From the NCBI GenBank assembly GCA_020091685.1, contig CM034609.1, forward strand, positions 19,574,204-19,638,203: 64,000 nucleotides of DNA. The letters run 5' to 3'. The position numbers and the translations under genes were made by a program. Below the pieces are notes generated by a model that had not been told where the DNA came from, did no database searches, and saw nothing but the letters and a program-made list of their open reading frames with translations. This document shows, piece after piece, positions 11,291 through 22,894 of the stretch. Position 1 is the first letter of the stretch, and each line of letters begins with the position of its first letter. This DNA comes from Lutjanus erythropterus (taxonomy: Eukaryota > Chordata > Actinopteri > Lutjaniformes > Lutjanidae).

Positions 11291-13489
11291 ATCATAAACC
11301 CAAATATTTTTCTCAACGTGCGAAATACACGCTGTAAACGTCGATCTGCCAAGTTTACATTTAGCCTAAATCTGTTAAAAGGTTGGTAAAAATGTGACAT
11401 CCAAACGCTGAACAACAAAAACATTTTTTTAAATGGTATTTTATTTTTAAAGAGGTTATACTGAGCTTAGGTGTGTTAAAGTTGTGCAACCAAGGGTTGA
11501 TTTAATTAACCCTCGTGGTAACTTATTCTACTTAACAGATATATAGAATATTATGTCATGGCTGTGAGGGGAATAATATAAATTTCAGGAGTTAATGTGT
11601 TCAACTTTATTTTAGACATGTGTAACACCTTTGTATTAGCCATATTTTTCCACATTTTACTCACGCACACCACTTCCAAACTGATCTGCAGGCCTTAGAG
11701 CTCACAATCAGTCAAGCTATTAACTGTTTTCTTCTGTTCAGGTGACCATCTGTTTATTTTGTCATGCGTTTAGGCAGGTACGTTGCAAAGAGCAGGTGCA
11801 TGACTCCTGGAAACAATATTTATTCATCGCAAATATCATATTATCGTGGATATTGAGACGCTATTTCAGCAGACACACCTTCAAGAAGAGACTTTGGTCA
11901 TGAATAAATTAGGAAAGTAGGGTTTTGACCTTTTATGGGAAACGAAGCATCACGGAAGTGCGCAACTGCAGACGTCACGCAATAAAAAGATGAGCACTGT
12001 CAAAATGGATCCCACCTGCCACCAATTTAGTCTGTATTGGTTCAACTTTATCACTCTACAAACAGACAAATAAAAGGCTTATGGACTCAGAGTTGGTCCT
12101 TACAGAGAGAGAGACATGATGGGATATTTCAGAGAGACAAGCAGCTTGAATCTCTAAATGTTTTAAATAACTGGAGCCTCAGATTTCTCCACCAAGAAGA
12201 CAAAATAAAGCTTAAAGAAAATCACACGTACATTTAAAATAAAATACATCAGATTCAGATTGCAATATTAAAGATCTACTGATTGAAAACAGGAATATTT
12301 CAAGTTGTAATGGCCTAATAATTTTAACAGAAAGACATACAGATACATTTTCCAGGTTTTCCATTTAGCATTTCTTAATTCAGTATATGTCCTGAATTTT
12401 TAACAGGCAAGTAACTTTATTTTGTGAGTCTGTTGTCAATCAAGTCGTAATGAAATATATCAGAGTTGTCACAGTCTTTTAATTTAACAAATCAGGTTCC
12501 ATTTTATATTTCCTCGTCGTTTCTTTATATTAATTTAAAAGAAACAAAAAATATGCGACTATTCATTTTTTTAAAAAACAGTTTACAGAGCACAATAAAA
12601 CACAAAAACAATTACAGGTCAAATAATTAGTCTAGGCCTCAAATGTTTAATTTGTATCTTAAAATACATTAATTTAAATGATAAAAAACATTGTGGGGAT
12701 AAACGTATTGATGCATATTTTTGGGGACTTTAAAAAGATCTGAAACGAATGTAAAAAGGCTATAAAAGCAGCAGGAAGAAGAAACTGCTAAAATGTTCAA
12801 TTTATTTGATTTTATTATAATTTTTAGTTACAGCAAATATATTTAAGGCTCAAATTCTATCAGATTTCAGTAAGTGCTCAACTAAAGCGTTTTAAAACAC
12901 GTCTGATTATATGAAATTTTAATGTGTGTAAGTGTGTGTGTGGCCTTTTCAAGCGAGCGGCCTGCAGGAGAGCCACTGAAAGTCTGCACCATAAATTGTC
13001 TTTGGGCCTGTATGAGCACAATTCCTTGTTAAACTGCGTTTTATTCATTTTATTTTAATTGTGAGCGTGTTTGCACCATGAACATCAGATTCTTTTTATT
13101 AATATGTAGCTTATTCAACCTGCACAATGGTATAGTAACTGCCGTGCGATTTGGATCTCAACACGAGGGCTGGTTAGGTTGTGTATAGCAAGAAAAAACA
13201 TTGTAATGCGCAATAAAACTTGTGTAACATATTCACACGTACTATGAATTTAATACCAGTTGGTCTCAGACAGTTGGTTCATTTTAGTTTTGATTTGACC
13301 TGATATTTGACCTTTTAACTGCATTTATTGGAGTCTCAACTTACTTGGAAAATACGGCCTGTTTGGGACCTAAATGCATCATTGTAAAAGGGTTCATCTA
13401 CTTAGATATTTAAATGCTCGAAATTTTGATTTCCCTTTATTTTATTGAAAACGTGTGAAAAACTTGGATTTATTTTAAAGCTACCACAA
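11291..13489. other. Unique AT-rich non-coding DNA
   Basis: No gene or recognisable transposon. The piece at about 12940-13150, containing GCGAGCGGCCTGCAGGAGAG and a long AT-rich block, is more complex than its surroundings and is a candidate conserved element. Confidence 0.4.
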
Positions 13490-13740
13490 TCAGTTTCTTT
13501 GCTGGTTATGAAACAGTCCCAAGTCATTACTGATGCCTGTATATGACCTACGTAACTTAACAAGACTTCCTGCGAGAATAATTGGCTATTCCTATATTGT
13601 TGTTGCCTGCCATCGGTCCGATTCTCAGTGAAATCAGATGAAACAAGCCTGTTTTCATTTTTCAAGGCAAAGTTATAGTGAGTCGTATGTTAGAGAGTTA
13701 AAATGAAGCAGGAGGAGATTTTCCTTTAGATACTTTTATT
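13490..13740 (+). repeat. Dispersed repeat, copy 1 of a pair (partner 45815-46060)
   Basis: It matches 45815-46060 in the same orientation: AACAGTC, TCATTACTGATGCCT, a TTGTT.C...TGCCA block, GAAATCAGATGAAA versus GAAATGAGATGAAA, and AAAGTTATAGTGAGT versus AAAGTTACAGTGAGT. Non-coding. The class is not recognised. Confidence 0.6.
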
Positions 13741-14133
13741 TTTTACGGTATATTTTGAGGGTATTATGGTGTAAACACTACCACTTTTGTCAAAAGGGGC
13801 CTCCAAAATCAACAAAATATTAAAGTTCCTAGTAGTAGCTTTAACTTGGGATCAATTTAGACTAAATGTGTCTGATGGAGCAATAATCTTTGTTTGAACA
13901 GACGCATTGGATACAGTGACTGAATGAGGATCAAAGTGTTAAATTACTGACCCGAAACTAGGCCATGGTGTCTAATAGCATCTCCAAAACCTTTAACGCG
14001 CTTATGTCGACGGATTCACGGGCACAAGGTGAACAATCACCGGTCAGTGATATTATTAGGCTTTTTATTAGGCTATTAACGGTCACCAAACTGTCAACTG
14101 GATTTATATGCTTTTGATGTGTGACTTTATTTT

Positions 14134-17016
14134 TTAACCCTTTGATGCACAACATATGAACACCCCTTCTAATGCGCAACATGGGTCAAAAATGACCCGC
14201 ATTCATTTTCCATGTGTTTTCAGGCTGGGTGAGTGTTTCTTTGCTGTATTTTTTTTAAATCAATTTATTTTATTATTAAATGTCCCAATTATAACATTAA
14301 TATCTTGTTTTTGATTAGTATAAGGTCAGTGCTTCCATTGTCTGTTTATTATTTTAGGAATAAAAATAGATTTTGGATTACTACACCACATGGGTCAAAA
14401 ATGACCCATTTATCCAAGTGTGATTTTGAATTAAATTACTTCATACTATAACAATAATTTGCTTCAACTAATCACTTTAGCAATGCTTTGGGCCAAATAA
14501 TCGTACATTTTATATTTGAAATGTGTTTATTTGTTGTACACAAACATGGACATTCTGTAGACACATACCTCTGATAACAGTTAAACAGTTGATATTTTAA
14601 CCATTTTAACATCTGATTTGGGACCAAATAAAATATAACAACTGATCACAGTACATATTGAATAGTTTAACAATTGTAATCTTATTTGTGACCAAATACA
14701 ATAAAACACAACTGATCACAGTGCAGCAGATAAAATTGAACTGATAATTTAACAATGTAATCCGATTTGATTTAAACTAACATAACCAGTGGTGGACAAA
14801 GTACTGAACCCCAGTACTTGAGTCAAAGTATAGATACTCCTGGTCAAATATTACTCAACTACAAGTGAAAGTTGTTCAGTCAAAATTTTACTTGAGTTAA
14901 AGTACTAGATTACTTGCTTTTAAAAATACTTAAGTTTTCAAAAGTACGTTTTTAAAAATACTTAAGTATTCAAAAGTACAAATTTCAAAGTACATTTTCC
15001 AATATCAATACATGTTGTATTGTTTTCATGATGCGTTTACAGAAGCTTGTAACTCTGAAACCATCTAATGATGAACTGACCTGCTGTAGATCCACTCTGA
15101 TACACAAAGTCTATAGAAACACCTTAAAAACTTCAACATAGAAATACAATCAAAAACTAAAAGGACAGCTGTTGTCATTTTCTGATGTAACTGTATTAAA
15201 ATCACTGCATAAAATTAGATTGAAGCCAACTGTAAGTTGTTCTCCAAGTCTGTTAAATAACTGAGATTTCTTTCTGTCTTCAGGAGCAGTATTTTTATTA
15301 ATTATGTGGTATTTTTCACCCGGATAAAAACAATCCAACTTAAGCTACTTAACTTAACTTAAGCTAACTTTAAGCTACCTGGAATAATGAATAATTATAA
15401 TAACATCTTGAGATTTAATTTTGTCTTTCTCCTGCCGTCACCATTACCGCTTTTTGTTTGAATGAAAGAGGGAGAGTTTGCTTGTTCTTGTTACAGAGAG
15501 CGCCTGGATGTATTTCTGCTTTTACATCAGTCCCATTTGAGAGGAGCTACTGTGATTGGTTTCTTTCTGTGAGGAACACAGCATGTGACCAATTGCATTT
15601 AAGAAAAGAAGAAACAGCTGACTTCAACGATGTGCTCAGTCAAAAAGTAACAACAACCTTCCTACAAATGTAGTGGAGTCAAAAGTACAATATTTGTCTT
15701 TGAAATGTAGTGGAGTGAAAGTAATAAGTTTCCAAAAAAACAAATACTCAAGTAAAGTACAGATACATAAAAAATGTACTTAAGTACAGTACAGACTGCT
15801 AACAGCCATTTCAATTCTTACATCCCTCACAAATGACCACGATTTTCGATGAACAGCCATGATCTGAATATAGAAAAGCAAATGCACAAAATATTATCAT
15901 CAGTATACAGAGACAAGCTTGATAGTGGGCAGCCAGGGTTTATTATGATCTTGAGGCATTTCTAGTGACAGGATCTGTCAACTGTCGCACTAGTTTAGCT
16001 TTATTTTGGTGTCCTAGCTAAGATAGCTTGCTAGCTACAATATAATATGCTATAATACAATATAGCTAATAGTATTGAATATATTTTCCTCTCTGACAAG
16101 TAATGTACTTTTTCTCAAGGTAACTTAAACCTTATCAATTATTATACAGTTATATTTCACAAGTCTAGCTAGCTAGCAGCAGTTACTTTGACAAGTCTAA
16201 CTAGCTAACTAATAGGCTAGTTATTATTCTTTCTGAGATAAGTAGTCTAATGTACTTATTTAATAGACTGTATGACTAATTCTCAAGGTAACTTAAACCC
16301 TTATCAATTATCATATACTTATATTTCACAAGTCATCAAATGTCAACATCTAACTAACAGTAGCCTATTGAAAATGTTTCCCTTTCTGACAAGAAATGGA
16401 GCTACTTAGTCTTCAAATTACCTTAAACATAATCAATAATTATGCAGAGTTATCACATCAAATTTCTTATCAGGTAAGATGATAATTATTGTAAAATAAG
16501 ACTTACATGTTTCAGGTCTTCAAATAGTTCTCCACAGTGGGCTACAGTAATACTGTATGTTACACAAATGTGGGTCATTTCTGACCCATGTGTGAAAACT
16601 TCATGAAGACTGACAAAAGCTATGCTTATTCATAAAGGAAGAACAGAACACTTAATATGATGATTTGTGCTAAATAAAACAATTAAAATTTACTGAATAG
16701 TTGGATTAATAAATGATGAAATACATAGATTATAAACATTCAGCATAGAAACACTCAGCCATACATGAAATAACATGGGAAATGGATATGGGTCATTTTA
16801 GACCCATGTTGCGCATTAGAGGGGTAGTGATATAAAAAGTGTTTTTATTCAAAATGTAAAAAAGAAAAATATACAAGAAGGATGAATTATGATCAAAAAC
16901 AAGTTAATTGAGGAATACCTGGAATGCTGAGTAATAAAATTAATTAATTGCAAAGATACAGCAAATAAAAACTCAGTCGGGTCACTTTAGACCCATGTTG
17001 TGCATCAAAGGGTTAA
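14134..17016. mobile_element. piggyBac-like DNA transposon, non-autonomous, with a nested insertion
   Basis: Both ends read TTAACCCTTTGATGCACAAC (left at 14134; right as reverse complement ending at 17016). That combines the piggyBac TTAA target with the CCCTTTG-type terminus. A subterminal palindrome of the form TGGGTCAAAAATGACCCA occurs five times: 14181-14198, 14391-14408, 16571-16588, 16789-16806 and about 16977-16995. It is often next to AATGCGCAACAT, and these are probable transposase binding sites. The span is 2883 bp. Removing the hAT-like insertion (about 1 kb) leaves about 1.87 kb, and no transposase reading frame is seen. Internal duplications occur at 14560-14760 and at 16100-16175 versus 16270-16340. 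Confidence 0.8.
14787..15806. mobile_element. hAT-like MITE nested in the piggyBac-like element
   Basis: The left end CAGTGGTGGACAAAGTACTG and the following runs of AGTACTTGAGT and ACTTAAGTATT are characteristic of a very common fish MITE. The right side (15660-15800) carries the matching inverted blocks (ACTCAAGTAAAGTAC, ACTTAAGTACAGTAC), but the extreme right terminus is degraded, so the right boundary is approximate. The flanks share only CTAACA (before 14787 and after 15800), so the target duplication is not convincing. It contains only short chance reading frames. Confidence 0.65.
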
Positions 17017-17615
17017 ATTGGTAGTGGATTCCAGTCTCGATATTCTGCACTCTAAAGACCACACTGGGACCTCCTCACAGGCTAAAATGTGTCCGTACCT
17101 TTCCATACATCCTGCCTGCACCATGCAGTTTATTCTCTCCAGCCTGCGCCCATTCTTTTGGTCTCTCCTCTCCCGCTCCTATATATACCGTCTCTCCCTG
17201 GAGGTTTACACAAACTGTGAAACAAAAGTTCCACTAGGCAACGGCCTGTCGAGGAATGCTGACCTTGGCACGGCCAGTGGAACCGGCCCGACTCACGGCC
17301 ATTCTCTCATTTCTTTTTGGTTTGAATTAAGACGCATTTGACCTGCGCCAACTTCCAAAGAGGAGCCACGGAGGTCGTTAGAGGAGAGCTGGAGCCCTGT
17401 ACGTAGCTATAGGCTGCTGCTGGCCTGCACTGACTGATTGCAAAGACCTGCTTTAATCCTGACATGAAGTTTAAAACATGGGAAGTTAGAGAAATTGACC
17501 AGTTAAGGCTCAGTTTAGGAGATCCTGTTACCAGATGATCTACCTCGTCCCTAGAGTATATGAATGAGTAAAAAACTAAACAGCAAACAAGAAATACCAC
17601 CCAGTGCATTAAGAT
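17017..17615. other. Complex unique non-coding DNA, candidate regulatory element
   Basis: Non-repetitive, balanced composition, flanked on both sides by transposons. It includes GACCTTGGCACGGCCAGTGG near 17261 and CCTATATATACCGTC near 17187. There is no convincing exon in either strand. Confidence 0.35.
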
Positions 17616-17928
17616 TAAGGCTACAACTAACAATTATTTTCATTGTCGATTAATCTTTTGATATTTTCTCCATTAATCATCTAGTTGTTTGGACTATAAA
17701 ATGTCAGAAAATGTTTTCCAAAGCCCAAGTCAACATCCTCAAATGTCCTGTTTTGTCAACACCCCAAAGTAATTCAGTTTACTGTCATAGAGGAGTAAAG
17801 AAACCAGAAAATATTCACATTTAAGAGGCTGGAATCAGAGAATTTTAACTTGAAAACTCATTAATTATCAAAATACTTAGTGATTAATTTAATAATCAGT
17901 TCATATTCATTAATCATTGCAAGTCTTA
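17616..17928 (+). repeat. Dispersed repeat, GGCTGCAACTAACAATTATT family
   Basis: It runs from GGCTACAACTAACAATTATT to TTAATCATTGCAAG and includes AGTTGTTTGGACTATAAAATG and GAGTAAAGAAACCAGAAAAT. I recognise it as one of the most abundant fish interspersed repeats. Its ends are imperfect inverted repeats, which fits a DNA transposon MITE. Other pieces lie at 6972-7110, 18968-19258, 53500-53585, 56008-56320, 51785-51830 and 58280-58335. Confidence 0.7.
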
Positions 17929-18047
17929 TTATGATGAACATTAACTGCTTTTAGAAAGACTCTACATTCCCCTGATATTATAGACTATTATAATGATAAT
18001 TGAGAGGATAAGAATCTAGTTTGAAAAACAGAGATAAAGTAAAATAA
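17929..18047. other. Short unique spacer
   Basis: AT-rich, nothing recognised. Confidence 0.4.
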
Positions 18048-18880
18048 GTAGTGATGAAAGAAGTATTGATAAAGTAGCATTACCACACTGTAAAAAATCA
18101 GAGAATCACAATTTTACTTGAGTAAAATGCAAAAGTAGAAGCAGCAAATTGTATTTGTAGTATCAAAAGTAAAAGTACTCATTATGCAACAGAATGGTCC
18201 CTATATCACTTATGACCTTAATCCTACCAACTGGGCTAACTGCCGAGTCCACAGGTACACTCACTGTTATATCTCACAGACGCTTTATTCAAATTTTTCA
18301 TGACTTTGTCAGTTTGTTTCTAATGACTTCATATCATTGTTTTCTATTTCTGATTTAATTAGTGATTTTTAAAACTAACAATATGTTGGGGTTCTCAATC
18401 AAAATCACACAATTCTGCCTGCATTTTGCCTTGTGAAAGAGACAGAAAACCGATGCAGCAGACACAGATTTCAACAAACCTAATATATTTTCATTTTACA
18501 CAGTATTCACTTTAACTGTGACTTCCCTAAAATTATAATAATCAGTTTTTCCAGTTGGCATTAATTACATAAATAATAATGTTGTGAGAAGAAATAAGTT
18601 AACATTTGTTTTGTTGTTTCTTACAGTAGCTTATTCTGAGGTCCCCAAGGACCCCACTCAGTAGTCCTTGTTAAATATATTGTTAGGATGAGGGTTAATA
18701 ATGCATTATCATGCATTTGAATATTTCTTTTAATATTTTACCTTTAAATACAACTGTAAAAGTACAATATTTACCTGTAAAATACAGTGAAGTAAAAGTA
18801 TGAAATGGAAGCACAAAGTACCTCAAAATTGCATCAAAGTTCAGTACTTAAGTAAACATATTTAGTTACAAATCACCTTT
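18048..18880. mobile_element. hAT-like MITE (GTGGTGGAAGAAGTATT family)
   Basis: The left end TAGTGATGAAAGAAGTATTG is a diverged form of the common fish terminus CAGTGGTGGAAGAAGTATT. It is followed by ACCACACTGTAAAAAATC, AAGTAGAAGCAGCAAATTGT and AAAAGTAAAAGTACTCATTA. The right end (about 18800-18880) has GTTCAGTACTTAAGTAAAC and TTTAGTTACAAATCACC, the complement of the start. Non-coding and old. Confidence 0.65.
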
Positions 18881-18967
18881 AAAAATGAGGTCAGTATGGA
18901 CAGAACAAGTCTGCATTACTGCAGAAGTAACATACTGAAATAGTAAGGTAAAAGAGACCGCAATACA

Positions 18968-19258
18968 TTTCAGTAACAATCTTTTTTTTTCATTTTCTAA
19001 TTAAATTGATTAGTTGTTTGGTCTATAAAATGTTAAAAAATGTTGAAAAATGTTGATCGCTGATTGCCAAAGCCCAAAATGACATCCTCACTTCAATGTC
19101 ATAGAGGACTAAAGAAACCAGAAAATATTCACATGTAAGAACCTGGATTTTGACTTTTTTCTTTAAAAAAAAAATACTCAAACCAATTACTTGATTATTA
19201 AAATAATTCACAATTAATTCAAGAGCCGACAAGTAATCAATTAATTGTTGCAGCTTTG
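18968..19258 (+). repeat. Second copy of the GCTGCAACTAA repeat family
   Basis: Same orientation as 17616-17928, sharing GATTAGTTGTTTGGTCTATA, CAAAGCCCAAAATGACATCC and TTAATTGTTGCAGCTTTG. The first about 40 bp are lost next to a T-run. Confidence 0.7.
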
Positions 19259-20566
19259 CACTGCAGTCCTACAGAATTTAACATTGATTTGAGGGATGGT
19301 GGGTGGCCCCACCCGTCACTTCATCACGGCACTCACGATGAAAAGAAAAAAAAAAAAGGAAAGTCTAGAGAATGAAAGCTTTGAACTGTAGCCTATAAAA
19401 TTTACAACAGGAACTGCATGATCGGCTTATTTTAACAGACACAATTATTGAAAAACAAATACACAAAACCTCAGTAAAATTTCATAAAACAAAATGATTG
19501 TTTTTTAATCACAGTCTGTTAAACCTTACAGTATGCAAGACTTGGAGAGAGTCAAATAAGGACATTAACTAGAATCTAGTTCTATATGTTTTATGGTTTG
19601 TTGGTTATAGGATCAATTATATATTTAATGATATATTTATCTCACTCTGTCTACATCTGTTTCAGAAAGCTCTGGAGAGAATTTGAGCCTTTCAGATTAA
19701 AATAGATCATTCTATAGGCTCCTTTGCCAACCTGACTTTTTAAATCACTTCTGATGTTGAAATGTAGAGTTTCCATATTTCACAGCGTATAGACTGATTC
19801 ATCTGTGAAAGTAACTGAACCCCAGAGGGCCTTTGAAATACAGGTCGAGTGTAGATTAGAAACGCTCCTTAATTACCAAAAGACCCTTGAGAAAGTGTGT
19901 CGGCCCTTTGTACATCAAGGTAGGAAAACGCTGTTAAGCAGGATTAGACTTAAAGTCACTTAATTCAAATATAAAGTGTTTTTTTTTTTTTACTGACTTG
20001 AGAACAAAGGTTTTTTTTAATTGATTGGGTTTTTGATAATAGATCTTGTAGGTTGGAGGAACAGCCATTTTCTGAATTTCGTCCCTTCACAGCAGATTTT
20101 ATTTTGTTGTTGGGCAGAAAAAAACTAGATCCTGCACTCTGATCACTTTTTGATTGCATTAGCATGAGATATAGTCTGGTTGCTAAACACAAACAAACAG
20201 TAAATACATCCACCTGCAGGCTGAGCGGTGAGATTAACAACACCTGATGGAGAGGGATGATTGGTGGAGCCCCAGGCCTTGCGAACCTGTGATTGGCTCT
20301 GCAGAGGACCTGGTTAACTGATGCCGAGCAGAGTGTGTGAGTGTGTGTGTGTGTGTGCCTGGATCTCTTAGGGTATCCCACACTCCCCTGCCTTATCAGG
20401 CAGCTCCACGGCATCGCTAGAGGAGTGCTGCTCTCAGGAGGGCAGGGCTACCAGCACACCGCTTATCTTCTACCGGCAAGGAGGGTTTATAGGTCTGATT
20501 AACTCACTGTTTGTATGTGCTGTGTGTATGAGAAAATAAGAGAGTGTAGTATTGTGCATTGTGTGT

Positions 20567-20606
<40 letters not shown>

Positions 20607-22393
20607 TGGCTGGGTAAGTGGAATGTGAGAAAGGTGTTTACTCAAGTGCAGTAAGCTCTTGGTGAACCACACAGTGAAGGATGACACACACAATCTCTTG
20701 ATTCCCTCAGCTCTTCAGAGGCACCCAGGAAGTAGCACAAAGGCTCCGTCGCGAGCCGGTGGTCGAGTGTTGAGCGTAAAAACAACCTTCAAAAGCAAAC
20801 TCGCTGCTGTGATGCATTACAAAGCTGTAAACTTCCAAAAAACAAACAAAAAAAAACCCTCCGTCCTTTGTAAAATCTATATCAAATTGCACCATTTGTC
20901 ATCGTGACGACTGCAGCGCACACTCCTCCCATAGCAGAGTGGAGCTCAGTGATATGATTTGCTCTGGTTTGGGTCCAGCCGGTACCACCAGAGAGTGTCA
21001 TCGTCTGAGGGGGGGGAGGAGGGAAACGAGGGGGAAGAGTATGGTCGCCCACCCCCTTCTCTTCCTCCCCCCCCACAGGAGAAAACAGGGCTGCTATAAT
21101 CTCTTTTCCTGGCTCTCCATGAAAGCGAGAGGAAGAGCCACCAGAGCCTCGGTCCGCTTAGATCTGCTGCCCCTCACCCCAACTGTCTATCTTCTATCTG
21201 CTATCTCCTCTCCGCTCCCCGCTTTTTCTCCTCTGCCTCTCTGTCCCTCTCTTGTTCCTGCTCTTCATCCTTCGCTTTTCTTGCTCATCCAGGATTTCCC
21301 TACTGTCACACTTCATCATTCATGCATTTACTTTGTTCATTGTGTCTCATATCTCTCTCCTTCACTATTTGCTTTTCAGATCTACAGTGTGTGACTGCAC
21401 TTCTCTTTTGTGCTCCTGTCTTTAGTCATTTTTAACCATGATGCTCACAGTGAGGCCCTCGAGATGATGGCAGTGTCTCTCTGTCTGTCTGTCTCTGTCT
21501 TTTAGTCAGTCCACCGATTGACTGAGATAAGCTTGATAAAGCTCAAGTCAAGCAGCTGTATAATGCTGAAAAGATGTATTTCCTATAAATTTTTCACAAT
21601 GAAAGTCCTGTGTTATCTCGTTATTCAAAGGCTTTTATTATGAAGCAGTTAAACCAAGAAATGTAATGCTGTCATTAGTGGTAACTTAACACGATTCCTA
21701 TAAAGCTGGAAGTGAACATCAAACAGTAAAATAAAGCAGATACCTGAATGTAAAAACAGTGACGCAAGGGGAGGTTGTCACGGATTGGCTGTGGCAGGCG
21801 GGATGTCGCCACAGCCAGCTTGGAGGCGGGTCGGGCTCCCTCTGGCCTGAGAAAGGTCCAACTTGGGCGTGACTCATCTCAGCTCAGTGCCTTAAAAGTT
21901 GCAATCGAAATGCAGATTAACACGGCATGGTTTGGGTTTGCGCAGCCAAAAGTGATAATGGAAAAGACCCACAAGATCGAAAGACCAGGGTTTAGGCTGA
22001 ATGAAGTTTGTTACGCTTGTCATGGGATAGAAGTGATGTTACTTACAAATTGTACAACTTATCATCATGGCATGATGCCTTACAATAAACTTAAATGTGA
22101 GCTGTAATAAGTTGCTTGCACCAACAACCTAGGGACTTATTTGGGCTTTTTCTGTGGCACCATAATAAGGTCTTACTTGTGGTTTTAAGTGACATATTTC
22201 ATCAATGTTGGATAGTTTTCCATGAAACACACATTCAAACTTCATGCAGGATAAATTTCACCACCTCTGAATAACAGCTGACTTCTTCTCCAGCGCCACC
22301 ACCAGGTCAAAATTTAAAATTGTCCATTAATTTGGTTTGTGATCAAATACCTGCAAAACTGATGACACGTCCATCCGTCTCAGCTGTGTGTTT
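19259..22393. other. Unique non-coding DNA with TG microsatellites and candidate regulatory blocks
   Basis: TG microsatellites lie at 20337-20358 and about 20559-20605. Blocks at 19640-19970, 20200-20500 and 20890-21010 are complex and non-repetitive. A pyrimidine-rich stretch at 21050-21420 follows a purine-rich one at 21005-21040. A GC-rich inverted repeat (GGCTGTGGC at 21787-21795 and GCCACAGCC at 21808-21816, 12-base loop) lies in a balanced segment at 21770-21970. No exon is recognised. Confidence 0.4.
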
Positions 22394-22394
22394 A

Positions 22395-22894
22395 AGGATG
22401 GGCAGAACTTGGTAGCAATTCCTTTAAAAAATAATTGATAACACAATATAAAGACAAAACATGGATGGCAGCGTTACTTTCAAACGCTTTCAGTGCTTAT
22501 GTATAATGTTTGTGTCAATAAACAGCCCTGACATTTTTATAAAAATAAAAAAAGATGCACTATTTGTGGCAAGAAAGCGCCACACAGCAGTGACACCAGT
22601 AACTTCTTCAAGCATTTAAAAACAACACACCCTGAAAGGAGTAAAGGAGGTTGAACAAATCAAATTTAATTTATCATCTTATCAAAGTATTTATTTAAAA
22701 TAGATTTTTTACACTTATAGGAACATTTTATATAACTGTACTCATATTTGCTTTTCCAGTCTTTTTTTTTCTAAAAATATCCGTCATTATTCTGAGAAAT
22801 TACACATCCATTTAAATAATGATCAGTATGGGTAAAATTATGACAAAAAGTAATAAGTAATCAAATTTAAAAAGGCTGTGTGTTGCCCATTCCT
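22395..22894 (+). mobile_element. Degenerate hAT element with a BED zinc-finger remnant
   Basis: The ends are AGGATGGGCA (left) and, as reverse complement, AGGAATGGGCA (right), typical of one hAT subgroup. The flanking octamers are TGTGTTTA and AATGTTTA (6 of 8 identical), consistent with an old 8 bp target duplication. Only about 500 bp remain. They include the transposase N-terminal zinc finger described separately. Confidence 0.6.
22556..22654 (+). pseudogene. BED zinc finger of a hAT transposase (fragment)
   Basis: The frame encodes CTICGKKAPHSSDTSNFFKH, then LKTTHPERSKGG and a stop. The spacing C-x2-C followed by the H-x4-H pair fits the BED-type zinc finger found at the N-terminus of hAT transposases and of ZBED genes. 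The same frame is open upstream only to a stop at 22529-22531, and there is no start codon. The catalytic RNase H-like core and the dimerisation domain are absent, so it is a dead fragment. Confidence 0.65.

Noticed and set aside
10962-11297. Arg/Gly-rich frame in the CpG island
   Set aside because: High GC lengthens chance frames; composition reflects the CpG island and not a protein family.
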